This document shows, one piece after another, positions 44,640 through 53,075 of a stretch of 64,000 nucleotides of DNA. Positions within the stretch are counted from its first letter, which is position 1. Every line of letters begins with the position of its first letter. Under the pieces are notes generated by a model. It saw only the letters and a list, made by a program, of their open reading frames with translations, was not told the origin of the DNA and did no database searches. Source of the stretch: Fontibacillus panacisegetis (GTDB taxonomy: Bacteria > Bacillota > Bacilli > Paenibacillales > Paenibacillaceae); assembly GCF_900102215.1 (NCBI RefSeq), contig NZ_FNBG01000002.1:251084-315083 (forward strand), in the 5' to 3' direction. The translations under genes and the position numbers were made by a program.

Positions 44640-47600
44640 TTAAATCCCTGATTTTTTAAAATTTTTCTGAATAATGCTAAAGAATGTATTAGCTCCTTCT
44701 TCATTGCCCTGCAGCTTGTCTATCGTGATATACATATTCACATCTCCACCAGGCACAGCAGCTGCGGGAGCAGAAATATTCATGAATGAAGAAGTAATAT
44801 TCTTGATTCCTTTGAATATGCTTCGTGTAACGTCCACAGCAGTAAGCAAATTTGCTGTATCTGTCTTGTTAAGTATTAATTCTTTCTCATGAGCAAGTAG
44901 GAACTTACCCTCTGTGTAAGCCGGCGTCATTCCACCAGACTCAGCCGAAAATGGTTTCATTTTTTGTAACTCATCAAAGCTACCATCAGGAAAATGATAA
45001 GTTTTACGATAAGCATCGTTTTCAGCCTGTAATTTTTTAAAACTCTTCTCCATCTGTTTGTACTCTGCTGAATTTTTATTATCCATAGTAGACATTTTCT
45101 TTCTAATCTTTTCAGCTTCATCTTTATTTTCCAAATAGGATTTCCATGCCGATTGTGCTGATGCACCAGTAGTTCCAGCATTCAAAGCTGGACTCTGATC
45201 TAATTTTAAGCTATCCTGCTGATATTCAAATTCCAAATTCTCTAACAGCCTCGTACCAAGAATTTCAGCAGATGTTCCTACATTTAGCATTTGATCTTGT
45301 AAAAACTGAAAAAACACTCCGTACTCACCTTTAATCTCATTAATACGACTTGCAACAATGATAGCATCATTACTAAGCAAGTCTTGCTTCATCTGATAAA
45401 ACACCTTCTCATCTTCAAGCATACCTTTGTAGAGTTGTTCTTTTTCTTCCTTTTCTTTCTCCCATTTATCAATTAAACCATTATGATACTCGTCTTCAAG
45501 ATCCTTCTGAACTCCTATTTGCTCTTTTTTATCTTCTAATTGGTCAGAGAGGTTTTCTTTTCTTAGCTCCCTTTCCCTATCCTGTCTAAAATTACTGATC
45601 TCTTCATCCTTATTAATCAACTGCTCATCCAGTGACTTTCTTTTTGCTTTGGCTTCATATGAATCGTCCAATGCTAAAGTATTGATTTGATTGACAATAT
45701 CCTGCCGCTCTTTCAATTTCTTATTAAGATCTTTATCATAATCAACAGATGAAAATTCACGATCCATTTGTTTAAGCTGCGCATTGATGACTTTCTCGAA
45801 CAACTCCAGCTCATCATCCAAGTTTTTCATTGACTCTTTATGCCGTTCATCTTCCAATTGTTTGCTCTTTTCGATTTCTGCAAGCTCAAGCTCCCGCTTC
45901 TTCTCAAGCATCTTCTTATAATTAGAAATAACCGAATCAGCATAAGATTCGTTAATATCACGAATGGATTGTGAATATTCGTAGTTATCCAGAGTCAATT
46001 GCTCCAGCTTATCTTGCAAATCAGCCTTAACTTTAACAGAAAGCTGTTCATCTTCTAATTGTTGTGAAATGTAAGCAATGGCTTCTTTATTTACTGCAAT
46101 TTGATCTTTGGTAAGGGCCACCTGATTATAAAGCTCTTTAGAATATTCAGATGAGCCTTCACTGTACTCCAGCATTTTGTTACGTGATAACTGAAGCTGA
46201 TATTCTCCATCTAATATTTTATTGGAAAATTTCTCAAGATCACTATTAACTAATTTGATTCGTTTAGACTGTATTTCTTGTGTAATCTCATCGGCACTTT
46301 GACCAAGTTCAAAAAGCATTGCATCCAAATCGTCGGATTCAATGTTAAATTCCTTCATGGATGCTTCGATTGCATCAGCCTTAGCACTAAGAAGTTCACG
46401 TTTATTTAATAAAATGTCGATTTGCTTACTCTCTTCAAATCGATACTTATCAGAATCTTCTGTGAATTTCATTTGCGTTGCCTTAGACTTTTCCAGCAAT
46501 CCGTCCTGAGTTCGAATTTTCTTATCAAAGGTAGCATTATTACTGTTAATAGTATCCAAATTATTAAGATAAATTTGGTTATCGGTAGCAAGCCACTCTT
46601 GTGATTTATCTTTATAATTATTATCATTACTTCCAGTTTTCCCGGAAGATCCTTTATAATTCGGGGATACCGCCCCAACAATCCGTTTTGCGCTTAAGTA
46701 TCTTGAAGACCAATAATTGCTGGTTAAGTCCGCCTCTTTAAGCCCATTATTAGTTCCCATCTGAATAAACTTATTATTTCCCATAGAAATTCCTACGTGT
46801 GAAACGTTTTTTTTCCCAGATCCATCGTTAAAAAACACCAAATCTCCAGGCTGTAAATCCTTTTTATCAATGGATTGGCCTACCTTAGCTTGCTGTGCTG
46901 AAGTTCGAGGAAGCTTGATATTCAGAAACTCCTTGAACATTTCCTGAACAAATTGAGAGCAATCAGAAATCGCACCATTAACAAACTGTTCATATGTTCC
47001 TTTATATTCACCAGAGACTTTCGCATATGCGAATTTACCTTGAAGACCAACCGCCTCATTAAGCATGGCTGAAACCCCAGAATTTGATACTGAAGCAGTT
47101 CCATTATTGACGGCATGAACTTGATCCGGGATATAAGTTGAATTACTATTATTTTTTGTATCTTGCTCAATCAGCTTCTTCTTTTGCTCGAGGAGCCTAT
47201 TCTCCTCCAATAATGAATCCCGATACTTTTGTGATGATTTAGCATATCGTTCCCTCTTATGGGCATTCCTATTAATAGCATCATCAACGGCTAATAGCTT
47301 CTTTTGAAGTTCAGACAATTGCTCACTAACTGATTCCGCACTAGATCCTAAATCCTCTTCTAAGCTTTTCCCAACTGTTTTCAAGGATTCTTCTAATATT
47401 GCTGAATTTTTAAAGAGCTCAATAAAACTATCAATAAGCTCTTGCCCTTCCTTTTTATTAAATTGATTTATTTTGTAAAGCCATATGCTTCCTGGATCCG
47501 TACCCTCTAAACCTATATTAGTATCATCTAATTTTTCTCTGGCTTCTATTGCATCTTCAAGAGAATCTATCGCATTTAATTCAATTCCATAGGCCAGAAG

Positions 47601-49559
47601 CTTTTGAGTTAAAACTTGATTGGCTGCTATCAGATCATCTTTTCTTGCTCTTGTTAAATCTTTTAAAGCTTGTATTTGCTCTGTACGCTGCTTCTCAGCC
47701 AAATCAGTGTTTAGCTTGATAATTCCATTTTCAACGTAAAATAGATCAATCAATGATTGATCTTCTTTGATTAGTTTAGCTACTTTCTCTGCATTCAATC
47801 CTTTTTCAGAGGAATTCTCATTCAACAGGTGGTTATATATAGAAATTTTTTCTGCAGCCTTTTCATAGGAAGATTGGATGTCTTCAATCGCATCCTGCAT
47901 AGAAAATGCTTTTTGATCTACATCAGGGAATTGGGCAAGAATCTTACCCATAAAATCATTAGAAACTGTCTTCCCATTTGTAACAGATTCAATTAACTCT
48001 TCTACCTGTAAACGGATGGCCTGAATTTTGGTATTATCTGTAGTCGATGGGTTTTGATCGAATTGATTAACTAAATCATGATATGAAGTAATCAATTCCT
48101 CTAGGTTACCTGAGACCATACCGTTAATTATTTCTTCAAGCTGATCCTCCTGTTCCATTACAGTGGATCCATTTCCTGAGATAGAGTTCACAATTTCCTG
48201 AATAAACGAACGCTGAGTGTCCGAAATTTGCGTTCCATTTTCTATCAAACTATTTACGTAGTTATTGGTGCTTGCGTTTAAGGTTTCTTTTCGATCAAAT
48301 AAGCTTGTATTTAACTGAGTAGTGGACTCGTCCAATTTGACTTTCAGTTCAGCTAATTCTTGATTATAAGCCTCTAACAATTTTTGGGGAGTATAAGAAT
48401 GCTCTGACAATAATTTTTGATCCCAGAATTTATCTGATCTTGATAAATTCCCATATTCAGATACTATTTCACCTGTGTACATAAGCTGGTCAGAGGATAC
48501 TTTCCCTGATTTAATATCTTCTTCCAGCTTTTCAATTTGTTTTTTGGTGTTTCCAACACGTTCTGTATATTCACTAACATCTTCTTGTGCATTTTTGATT
48601 TCTTTGGTGTTCTTTGAATCTTTTGCAATTAATTTTGAACGATTGAGCTGTTCCTCCATTTGAATCTGTTTCTCTAAAGCTGCTGTCCTCTCATTTATGG
48701 AAGAAATGGAATCCGAATACGCTCTTCCTTCCGCATCTATTTTGTTGGCAGCAACCCCGTATTGTTCAACTAATTGTGTCTGAATATCCAGTAAACGCTG
48801 TTTTCCCTCAGTATTTAAATCCCCTCTATCATCCATTTGCAGAAGAGATTCCATTTCCGTTTTTAATTCAATAATGGATTGCTTTTGTTCCCGAAGAGAT
48901 TCTATCTGACTATAGTTAATTTTAACTGCTTCAGCTGATTCTCTTCGAGATTTTGCAATAGCCTCAACCATTGCAGAAAGAGCCCAGGTGACTCCACTAA
49001 TAGCAAGGGATAGTCCCATAGACATCGCACCTTGCAGAGCAATCGTAGCTAATCTTGCAGATGCAGCGGAACCTGTATATAAATTAGTAAACCATGATAA
49101 TGATTCAAATCGCAATCCGGCTTGGGCGACCTTTAAGGATAATGATTGTATTATGTCCTCGTTCTTAACAATGCTGTCTGCTGTACCTCGAAACCCACCC
49201 TCGATATCTTTTCCTGCCTGATCAGCCAGACTCTTCAGAGATGAAGAATCCGTCTTGGTTGAGCTACTCGCTTTTGAGCCTGCAGCAGGCAAATCTTCTA
49301 TACTTTTCTTTAAGGATTGAACAGATTTGATTTGCCTGTTGAGTTCAACCGTTCCTTCTGCTATAGCTTCATTCATTGACTTAATCACGTTAAGAAAATG
49401 GTTAGCGGAGCGAGTATAGCTATCATTCATCTTGATTTCAATTAGCAGCTTTTGCAGTGCAGGGTGCTTGGCGAGAGCTTTAAGATTTGAATTTATAGTC
49501 TTGATTGAATTTTCTGTATCTAGCCCTGCTGTAATCAACATTTTCAAATTATTAGACAT
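44640..49559 (-). CDS. Tape measure protein with internal NlpC/P60 peptidase
   Basis: A 1639-residue protein from the ATG nine bases after AAGGAG (an ATG two codons earlier is closer). Long coiled-coil regions flank a membrane-like stretch (about 145-200). Near residue 825-945 lies an NlpC/P60 cysteine peptidase: catalytic Cys about 865 in DCSQFVQEMF, then LQPGDLVFFND and His about 921 in SHVGISMG. This would open peptidoglycan during injection. Tail length follows the length of the tape measure, so the particle should have a much longer tail than the contractile one. Confidence 0.9.
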   Translation of the reverse strand: MSNNLKMLITAGLDTENSIKTINSNLKALAKHPALQKLLIEIKMNDSYTRSANHFLNVIKSMNEAIAEGTVELNRQIKSVQSLKKSIEDLPAAGSKASSSTKTDSSSLKSLADQAGKDIEGGFRGTADSIVKNEDIIQSLSLKVAQAGLRFESLSWFTNLYTGSAASARLATIALQGAMSMGLSLAISGVTWALSAMVEAIAKSRRESAEAVKINYSQIESLREQKQSIIELKTEMESLLQMDDRGDLNTEGKQRLLDIQTQLVEQYGVAANKIDAEGRAYSDSISSINERTAALEKQIQMEEQLNRSKLIAKDSKNTKEIKNAQEDVSEYTERVGNTKKQIEKLEEDIKSGKVSSDQLMYTGEIVSEYGNLSRSDKFWDQKLLSEHSYTPQKLLEAYNQELAELKVKLDESTTQLNTSLFDRKETLNASTNNYVNSLIENGTQISDTQRSFIQEIVNSISGNGSTVMEQEDQLEEIINGMVSGNLEELITSYHDLVNQFDQNPSTTDNTKIQAIRLQVEELIESVTNGKTVSNDFMGKILAQFPDVDQKAFSMQDAIEDIQSSYEKAAEKISIYNHLLNENSSEKGLNAEKVAKLIKEDQSLIDLFYVENGIIKLNTDLAEKQRTEQIQALKDLTRARKDDLIAANQVLTQKLLAYGIELNAIDSLEDAIEAREKLDDTNIGLEGTDPGSIWLYKINQFNKKEGQELIDSFIELFKNSAILEESLKTVGKSLEEDLGSSAESVSEQLSELQKKLLAVDDAINRNAHKRERYAKSSQKYRDSLLEENRLLEQKKKLIEQDTKNNSNSTYIPDQVHAVNNGTASVSNSGVSAMLNEAVGLQGKFAYAKVSGEYKGTYEQFVNGAISDCSQFVQEMFKEFLNIKLPRTSAQQAKVGQSIDKKDLQPGDLVFFNDGSGKKNVSHVGISMGNNKFIQMGTNNGLKEADLTSNYWSSRYLSAKRIVGAVSPNYKGSSGKTGSNDNNYKDKSQEWLATDNQIYLNNLDTINSNNATFDKKIRTQDGLLEKSKATQMKFTEDSDKYRFEESKQIDILLNKRELLSAKADAIEASMKEFNIESDDLDAMLFELGQSADEITQEIQSKRIKLVNSDLEKFSNKILDGEYQLQLSRNKMLEYSEGSSEYSKELYNQVALTKDQIAVNKEAIAYISQQLEDEQLSVKVKADLQDKLEQLTLDNYEYSQSIRDINESYADSVISNYKKMLEKKRELELAEIEKSKQLEDERHKESMKNLDDELELFEKVINAQLKQMDREFSSVDYDKDLNKKLKERQDIVNQINTLALDDSYEAKAKRKSLDEQLINKDEEISNFRQDRERELRKENLSDQLEDKKEQIGVQKDLEDEYHNGLIDKWEKEKEEKEQLYKGMLEDEKVFYQMKQDLLSNDAIIVASRINEIKGEYGVFFQFLQDQMLNVGTSAEILGTRLLENLEFEYQQDSLKLDQSPALNAGTTGASAQSAWKSYLENKDEAEKIRKKMSTMDNKNSAEYKQMEKSFKKLQAENDAYRKTYHFPDGSFDELQKMKPFSAESGGMTPAYTEGKFLLAHEKELILNKTDTANLLTAVDVTRSIFKGIKNITSSFMNISAPAAAVPGGDVNMYITIDKLQGNEEGANTFFSIIQKNFKKSGI

Positions 49560-49600
49560 CAGCATTCACTCCTTTTCATGAAATTTACAACAATAAAATG

Positions 49601-50047
49601 CTACTCTATTGTTTTCACAACCTGATCAAAATTACTTTGAACAGACTTCAACTTTTCTTCAATCTTAAGTAACTGCTGAGGAGAAATTGCATCATATACC
49701 TCTTTCATAATTCCTGTATCAAGCAAAGTGTTTGTAACGGTAATTAAGCGATTCAGATCATTCGATTTAGGAATAGGGAGATCTGTAAACTCTCTCAATA
49801 CCAGAGTATTAAATATCCCCAATGATCCTCTAATTAAATCCTCATCGCCTTCTCCATGCTCTTGCAGCTCATTTAAAATTGACAAATAAGCTTTAAGTAC
49901 ATTTTCGATCATTGATTCACGAAAAACGACACTTATCGTTACAGCAAACTGACCGCCATAAACAAAAATCGTTTTACGTTCATTTAAATTGGATTCCAAA
50001 CTTTTCAAGCCCGATGCAGTAAGTTTTTTATTCTGATTCTTTGTCAT
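49601..50047 (-). CDS. Probable tail assembly chaperone (F-type module)
   Basis: A 148-residue helical protein between tube and tape measure, the usual chaperone position. YGGQFAVTISVVFRESMIENVLKAYLSIL suggests an N-terminal sheet followed by helices. The start is placed at the ATG nine bases after AGGAG; one two codons earlier is also possible. I searched the end for a slippery heptamer and saw none, unlike the counterpart in the other module. Confidence 0.6.
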   Translation of the reverse strand: MTKNQNKKLTASGLKSLESNLNERKTIFVYGGQFAVTISVVFRESMIENVLKAYLSILNELQEHGEGDEDLIRGSLGIFNTLVLREFTDLPIPKSNDLNRLITVTNTLLDTGIMKEVYDAISPQQLLKIEEKLKSVQSNFDQVVKTIE

Positions 50048-50142
50048 TTTCATTCACTCCTAAAAGGTTATTAGTATCTACAAATAGGCCACTCAGTACA
50101 GCATTCTTGAAAAAAGAAAGCTCTATAAAATGACCTATAAAA

Positions 50143-50174
50143 AAACGGGAATCAAGCAAGCTTAATTCCCGTTT
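50143..50174 (-). terminator. Terminator after the F-type tube gene
   Basis: AAACGGGAAT pairs with ATTCCCGTTT, with an inner AAGC/GCTT stem; on the minus strand seven T follow. Placed right after the most highly needed structural gene, it would lower expression of the assembly genes downstream. Confidence 0.85.
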
Positions 50175-50185
50175 CCAAATATTAT

Positions 50186-50980
50186 TTAGGCAAGAAGCGA
50201 TTCGTCATATACCGTCATCGTGTAAAGCTCTGTTCCATTAACCGGCTTTAGAATTTCCATAGGAATATCAAACACGGAAGGGTCACCTGTGGCAGCCATT
50301 GTAATGGACCAATTGTCTTCCATCTTCGCTTTATTGATTACAATTTGAGCGGCGTAATCCTTCTCATCGACAATGTTGCGGACAAGACAATCCAGAACTA
50401 CCTTGTAAGTACCTGCAAATTTATCTGACGAAACTGTGATGGTTTTTGCAGAGGTATCTGTTGCGACTTGATAGTAAGCAACAATTTCAGTACCATTAGC
50501 CAGATCTCCAGATTTAAAGCTAATCTCCTTATTAGTCAGGGTATATTTATTTGAGGCTAAATCAGAAGCAAAACCGATTTCCTCATCATGTGTACCATCA
50601 GCATGTAGAGTGTACACACTGATCAATCCGTTAACTGCATTTACAGGAGTAAACTTAAGTGTAGCCTTGTCACCTTCCACCTTAAGAATTTCCTTCTGGT
50701 AAATGCTCTTGGCACCTGGTTTAATGTCATTTCCCGTCATCATCGCAATGACTTCGTTCGTGAACACCGCATCCTGAAGCGTTACACGTCCTCCTCGGTT
50801 ACCAGAGAAACCAACAATTTTCGCATTGCCGCGCCCGCCGAGAGAATAAATCGTCTCTGCGGTATTTTCCAAACCGGAGGTTTTTAAGTTATTAAGTTGA
50901 ATGCGTGCTTTATTGGTAGTCAAATCATAAAAAGTTGCAAGTGCTACTTCGCGTACTGCCCATACATTTGGTGTTGTCAT
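50186..50980 (-). CDS. Major tail tube protein (F-type module)
   Basis: A 264-residue protein with the siphophage tube pattern: VREVALATFYDL, QLNNLKTSGLENTAETIYSLGGRGNAKIVGFSGNRGGRVTLQDAVFTNEVIAMMTG, and a C-terminal ITMAATGDPSVFDIPMEILKP. An inserted beta domain (about 95-165, TLHADGTHDEEIG) may be surface-exposed. It is unrelated in sequence to the XkdM-type tube of the other module. Confidence 0.82.
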   Translation of the reverse strand: MTTPNVWAVREVALATFYDLTTNKARIQLNNLKTSGLENTAETIYSLGGRGNAKIVGFSGNRGGRVTLQDAVFTNEVIAMMTGNDIKPGAKSIYQKEILKVEGDKATLKFTPVNAVNGLISVYTLHADGTHDEEIGFASDLASNKYTLTNKEISFKSGDLANGTEIVAYYQVATDTSAKTITVSSDKFAGTYKVVLDCLVRNIVDEKDYAAQIVINKAKMEDNWSITMAATGDPSVFDIPMEILKPVNGTELYTMTVYDESLLA

Positions 50981-51004
50981 AAAAAAATCACTCCTATAAA
51001 TTAA

Positions 51005-51718
51005 TTAGATTTTATTTGCCCAATGAATATCAGACATTTTTACACTTTTTCCATCCACTGTTCCGGCGTATATGCCAGTTAACGTATGATGGTAATGATC
51101 GATGCTGTTAGTAAAAAAGAAACCATTATATATCTGATAAATATTTAGTTCAAAAACTTCCTGCATGCTGATTCCATTCTGTTTCCACGCAAGTCCCGAT
51201 ACAATGCTCAACAGATCCATTTTCTCTCTAGGCTTATGCTGCTTCTTCCTGGCCTTTAGAATAAGGTTAATCATTTCCTGAGCCTTTGAATTCACCGGAT
51301 TAAATTCCGGTTCATTCTCACTCTTTAAGTGATTAGCTAGATACAATACTCTCTGGAAGAAATTAAAATTGGTTGAGTCGAGAATACCGTCCTTCCCGAG
51401 TCGAATAAAATAGCGTTCCTTTTCCTCCACGATTTCCGGATCTGTGCAAAAAAAGAGACTTAATGCTTGAAATGCTAACTCCCTAAACGATTTATTATGC
51501 AAGCAATTTGCATACAGGATGTCGAATTCAGTAACATTTTCATCGATAGAATGAGCGATGCTTTTCCTATCAATAAGAAGAATGGAGAGCAATTGATTGT
51601 AGGTACTGAACCCTGTCTGAGCAATTTTTTTTAGACTTGGAAGATAGATTAAGCCTGCCCCTTCAAGCTCAATTGGAATATTAACCAGCATTTTAAGCTC
51701 AAGATCGATATCGCTCAC
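51005..51718 (-). CDS. Unknown tail-module protein, F-type module
   Basis: A 237-residue protein without a motif I can name. The N-terminal half is beta/alpha mixed; the C-terminal half has GLAWKQNGISMQEVFELNIYQIYNGFFFTNSIDHYHHTLTGIYAG, which looks like the tail assembly chaperone type found in some Firmicute siphophages and phage-tail bacteriocins. Its place before the tube gene could also fit a tail terminator. The GTG start has a poor ribosome site. Confidence 0.55.
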   Translation of the reverse strand: MSDIDLELKMLVNIPIELEGAGLIYLPSLKKIAQTGFSTYNQLLSILLIDRKSIAHSIDENVTEFDILYANCLHNKSFRELAFQALSLFFCTDPEIVEEKERYFIRLGKDGILDSTNFNFFQRVLYLANHLKSENEPEFNPVNSKAQEMINLILKARKKQHKPREKMDLLSIVSGLAWKQNGISMQEVFELNIYQIYNGFFFTNSIDHYHHTLTGIYAGTVDGKSVKMSDIHWANKI

Positions 51719-51749
51719 CTAAATCACAACCTTTTCAGCATCCATCGAT

Positions 51750-51905
51750 TCATCTCCACCTCCCCTGTAGCTCCAGGACACATCGCGGAAGACTACAAAA
51801 TTGTCTGGTTCCCTCCAAACGCCCCCAAATGCAATCCCTGCAATGTTCAGGCTGAATCCATTCAATCTCCTCGAACGCAGGCGGATTTTTATTGTTATTT
51901 TTCAA
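51750..51905 (-). CDS. Small CxxCIWGR protein leading the F-type module
   Basis: A 51-residue protein from a TTG behind GGGGAGGGAG. Core CRDCIWGRLEGTRQFCSLPRC with four cysteines spaced as a likely zinc knuckle. It is the clear relative of the 69-residue protein that begins the contractile module (CKGCIWGRWEGTKQFCS). Same gene position, same leader hairpin and same promoter repeat, so it belongs to the shared control or initiation part of both modules. Confidence 0.6.
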   Translation of the reverse strand: MKNNNKNPPAFEEIEWIQPEHCRDCIWGRLEGTRQFCSLPRCVLELQGRWR

Positions 51906-51925
51906 ACGATCTCCCTCCCCAAAAA

Positions 51926-51948
51926 GAAAAGCCACTGATCATTCAGCG
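51926..51948 (-). terminator. Leader hairpin before the F-type module
   Basis: CGCTG/CAGTG stem followed by GGCTTTTC on the minus strand, between the promoter repeat and the first gene. Matches the hairpin before the contractile module in stem sequence and place; the T-run is shorter. Confidence 0.4.
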
Positions 51949-51993
51949 ACCTTAACTTGAATTATTTTTTTGGTATTCTGGCAGCCAGCTCAT

Positions 51994-52091
51994 CCTGTCC
52001 CCCATTTCCCACACTACAAATTTAACACGTAAAAAGTCTAATAGAGGGTCATGCCTTGGACAAAAAGCGGACATATGTTCGTATTTTTCAA
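51994..52091 (-). repeat. 98-bp direct repeat, copy 2 (promoter of F-type module)
   Basis: Identical over 98 bases to the copy at 33281-33378. Its upstream end touches the terminator of the islA-islB operon, so the promoter for the F-type module must lie inside the repeat; this argues that the repeat itself is the control unit. Confidence 0.9.
52068..52081. promoter_or_regulatory. Near-LexA/DinR box in repeat copy 2
   Basis: CGGACATATGTTCG, the same one-mismatch LexA-like palindrome as in copy 1, placing both tail modules under one presumed SOS switch. Confidence 0.6.
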
Positions 52092-52093
52092 GC

Positions 52094-52116
52094 AAAAAAG
52101 CCGACTAGCAGCCGGC
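52094..52116 (-). terminator. Terminator of the islA-islB operon
   Basis: GCCGGCT pairs with AGTCGGC (one wobble) around a three-base loop, followed by six T on the minus strand, just after the activase stop codon. Confidence 0.88.
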
Positions 52117-52118
52117 GT

Positions 52119-53033
52119 TTAGTGATATTGGGCAACAATCCCGGTTAGTACGGCAAAAAATTCCTCGGTTAATTCCTTCTGTCCGAGTCCATAGGTTCTG
52201 CCCAGGAAGTCATATTTTACCGAGCCGTATCTGTGATACTTCAGCAGCTCATGGCGGATGCCTCCCAGGCTGGCGACGAATTCGGCGAGCTCAGTAATCG
52301 CCTCCGCGGAGTCATTAAATCCGGGAATCACGGGTGTGCGCACGACCATTTTGCTTCGCTCGAACGATTGGCTGAGCCGTTTCAGATTTTCTTTGATGAG
52401 GTATGGAGTTACTCCTGTAAACCGGAGATGAGCCTGCTCGTTCAGTGATTTCAGATCGTAATGAATCATGTCCAGATGCGGGAGCAATCGGGCCAATTGG
52501 TTCCATGAAGTGTACCCGCAGGTTTCAATCGCGGTGTGGATTCTGCGACGCTTCGCCCTGGCTAGTAGCTCTTCAGCAAACTCGATTTGGGCAGTGACTT
52601 CGCCGCCACTCAGCGTTAACCCGCCTCCCGATCTTTGGTAGAATATGCTGTCCTGATCGGCAATCTTCAGCACTTCTTCCACAGACATAACCTTTCCGTA
52701 TACATCGATGGCTCTGGACGGGCAGACAGCAGCGCAATCCAGACATCCGCGAGCACAATTCCTGCGGTCAATCTTTACCTTCCCGCTGTCATAATCCTTC
52801 GCTATGGCTCTGCTTTGACATGCCGAAAGGCAGAATCCGCAAGCTTCTGTACTGATACATTTGCTTGCATCATAGTACATTTCACTAGCGGTCACCCAGG
52901 ATTCGGGATTACTGCACCATTTGCAGCGCAAGGGACATCCTTTCAAGAACACAACGGTACGGATGCCCGGTCCGTCATGCAGGGAATATCGCTGAATATT
53001 GAAGACATTACCTTGAACCTGTCGATGTTCCAT
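52119..53033 (-). CDS. islB: Glycyl radical enzyme activase (IslB type, radical SAM)
   Basis: A 304-residue radical-SAM protein that makes the glycyl radical on its partner. The SAM-cluster motif CPLRCKWC gives C33, C37 and C40, following the activase signature SLHDGPGIRTVVFLKGC. A ferredoxin-like insert (about 58-110) has two further sets of four cysteines (CISTEACGFCLSAC; CARGCLDCAAVC). LTLSGGEVTAQ and an IETCGYTSW strand complete the barrel. It follows the lyase gene at 42 bp in one operon; assignment to isethionate lyase rests on that neighbour. Confidence 0.9.
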   Translation of the reverse strand: MEHRQVQGNVFNIQRYSLHDGPGIRTVVFLKGCPLRCKWCSNPESWVTASEMYYDASKCISTEACGFCLSACQSRAIAKDYDSGKVKIDRRNCARGCLDCAAVCPSRAIDVYGKVMSVEEVLKIADQDSIFYQRSGGGLTLSGGEVTAQIEFAEELLARAKRRRIHTAIETCGYTSWNQLARLLPHLDMIHYDLKSLNEQAHLRFTGVTPYLIKENLKRLSQSFERSKMVVRTPVIPGFNDSAEAITELAEFVASLGGIRHELLKYHRYGSVKYDFLGRTYGLGQKELTEEFFAVLTGIVAQYH

Positions 53034-53075
53034 TTCTATTCTCCATTTCCGTTCCCGCCTGTCCGCATTGCAACA

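Noticed and set aside
20851-52000. Complete or defective prophage with head genes
   Set aside because: No portal, terminase, protease, capsid, integrase or replication gene was seen on either strand, and metabolic genes border both sides.
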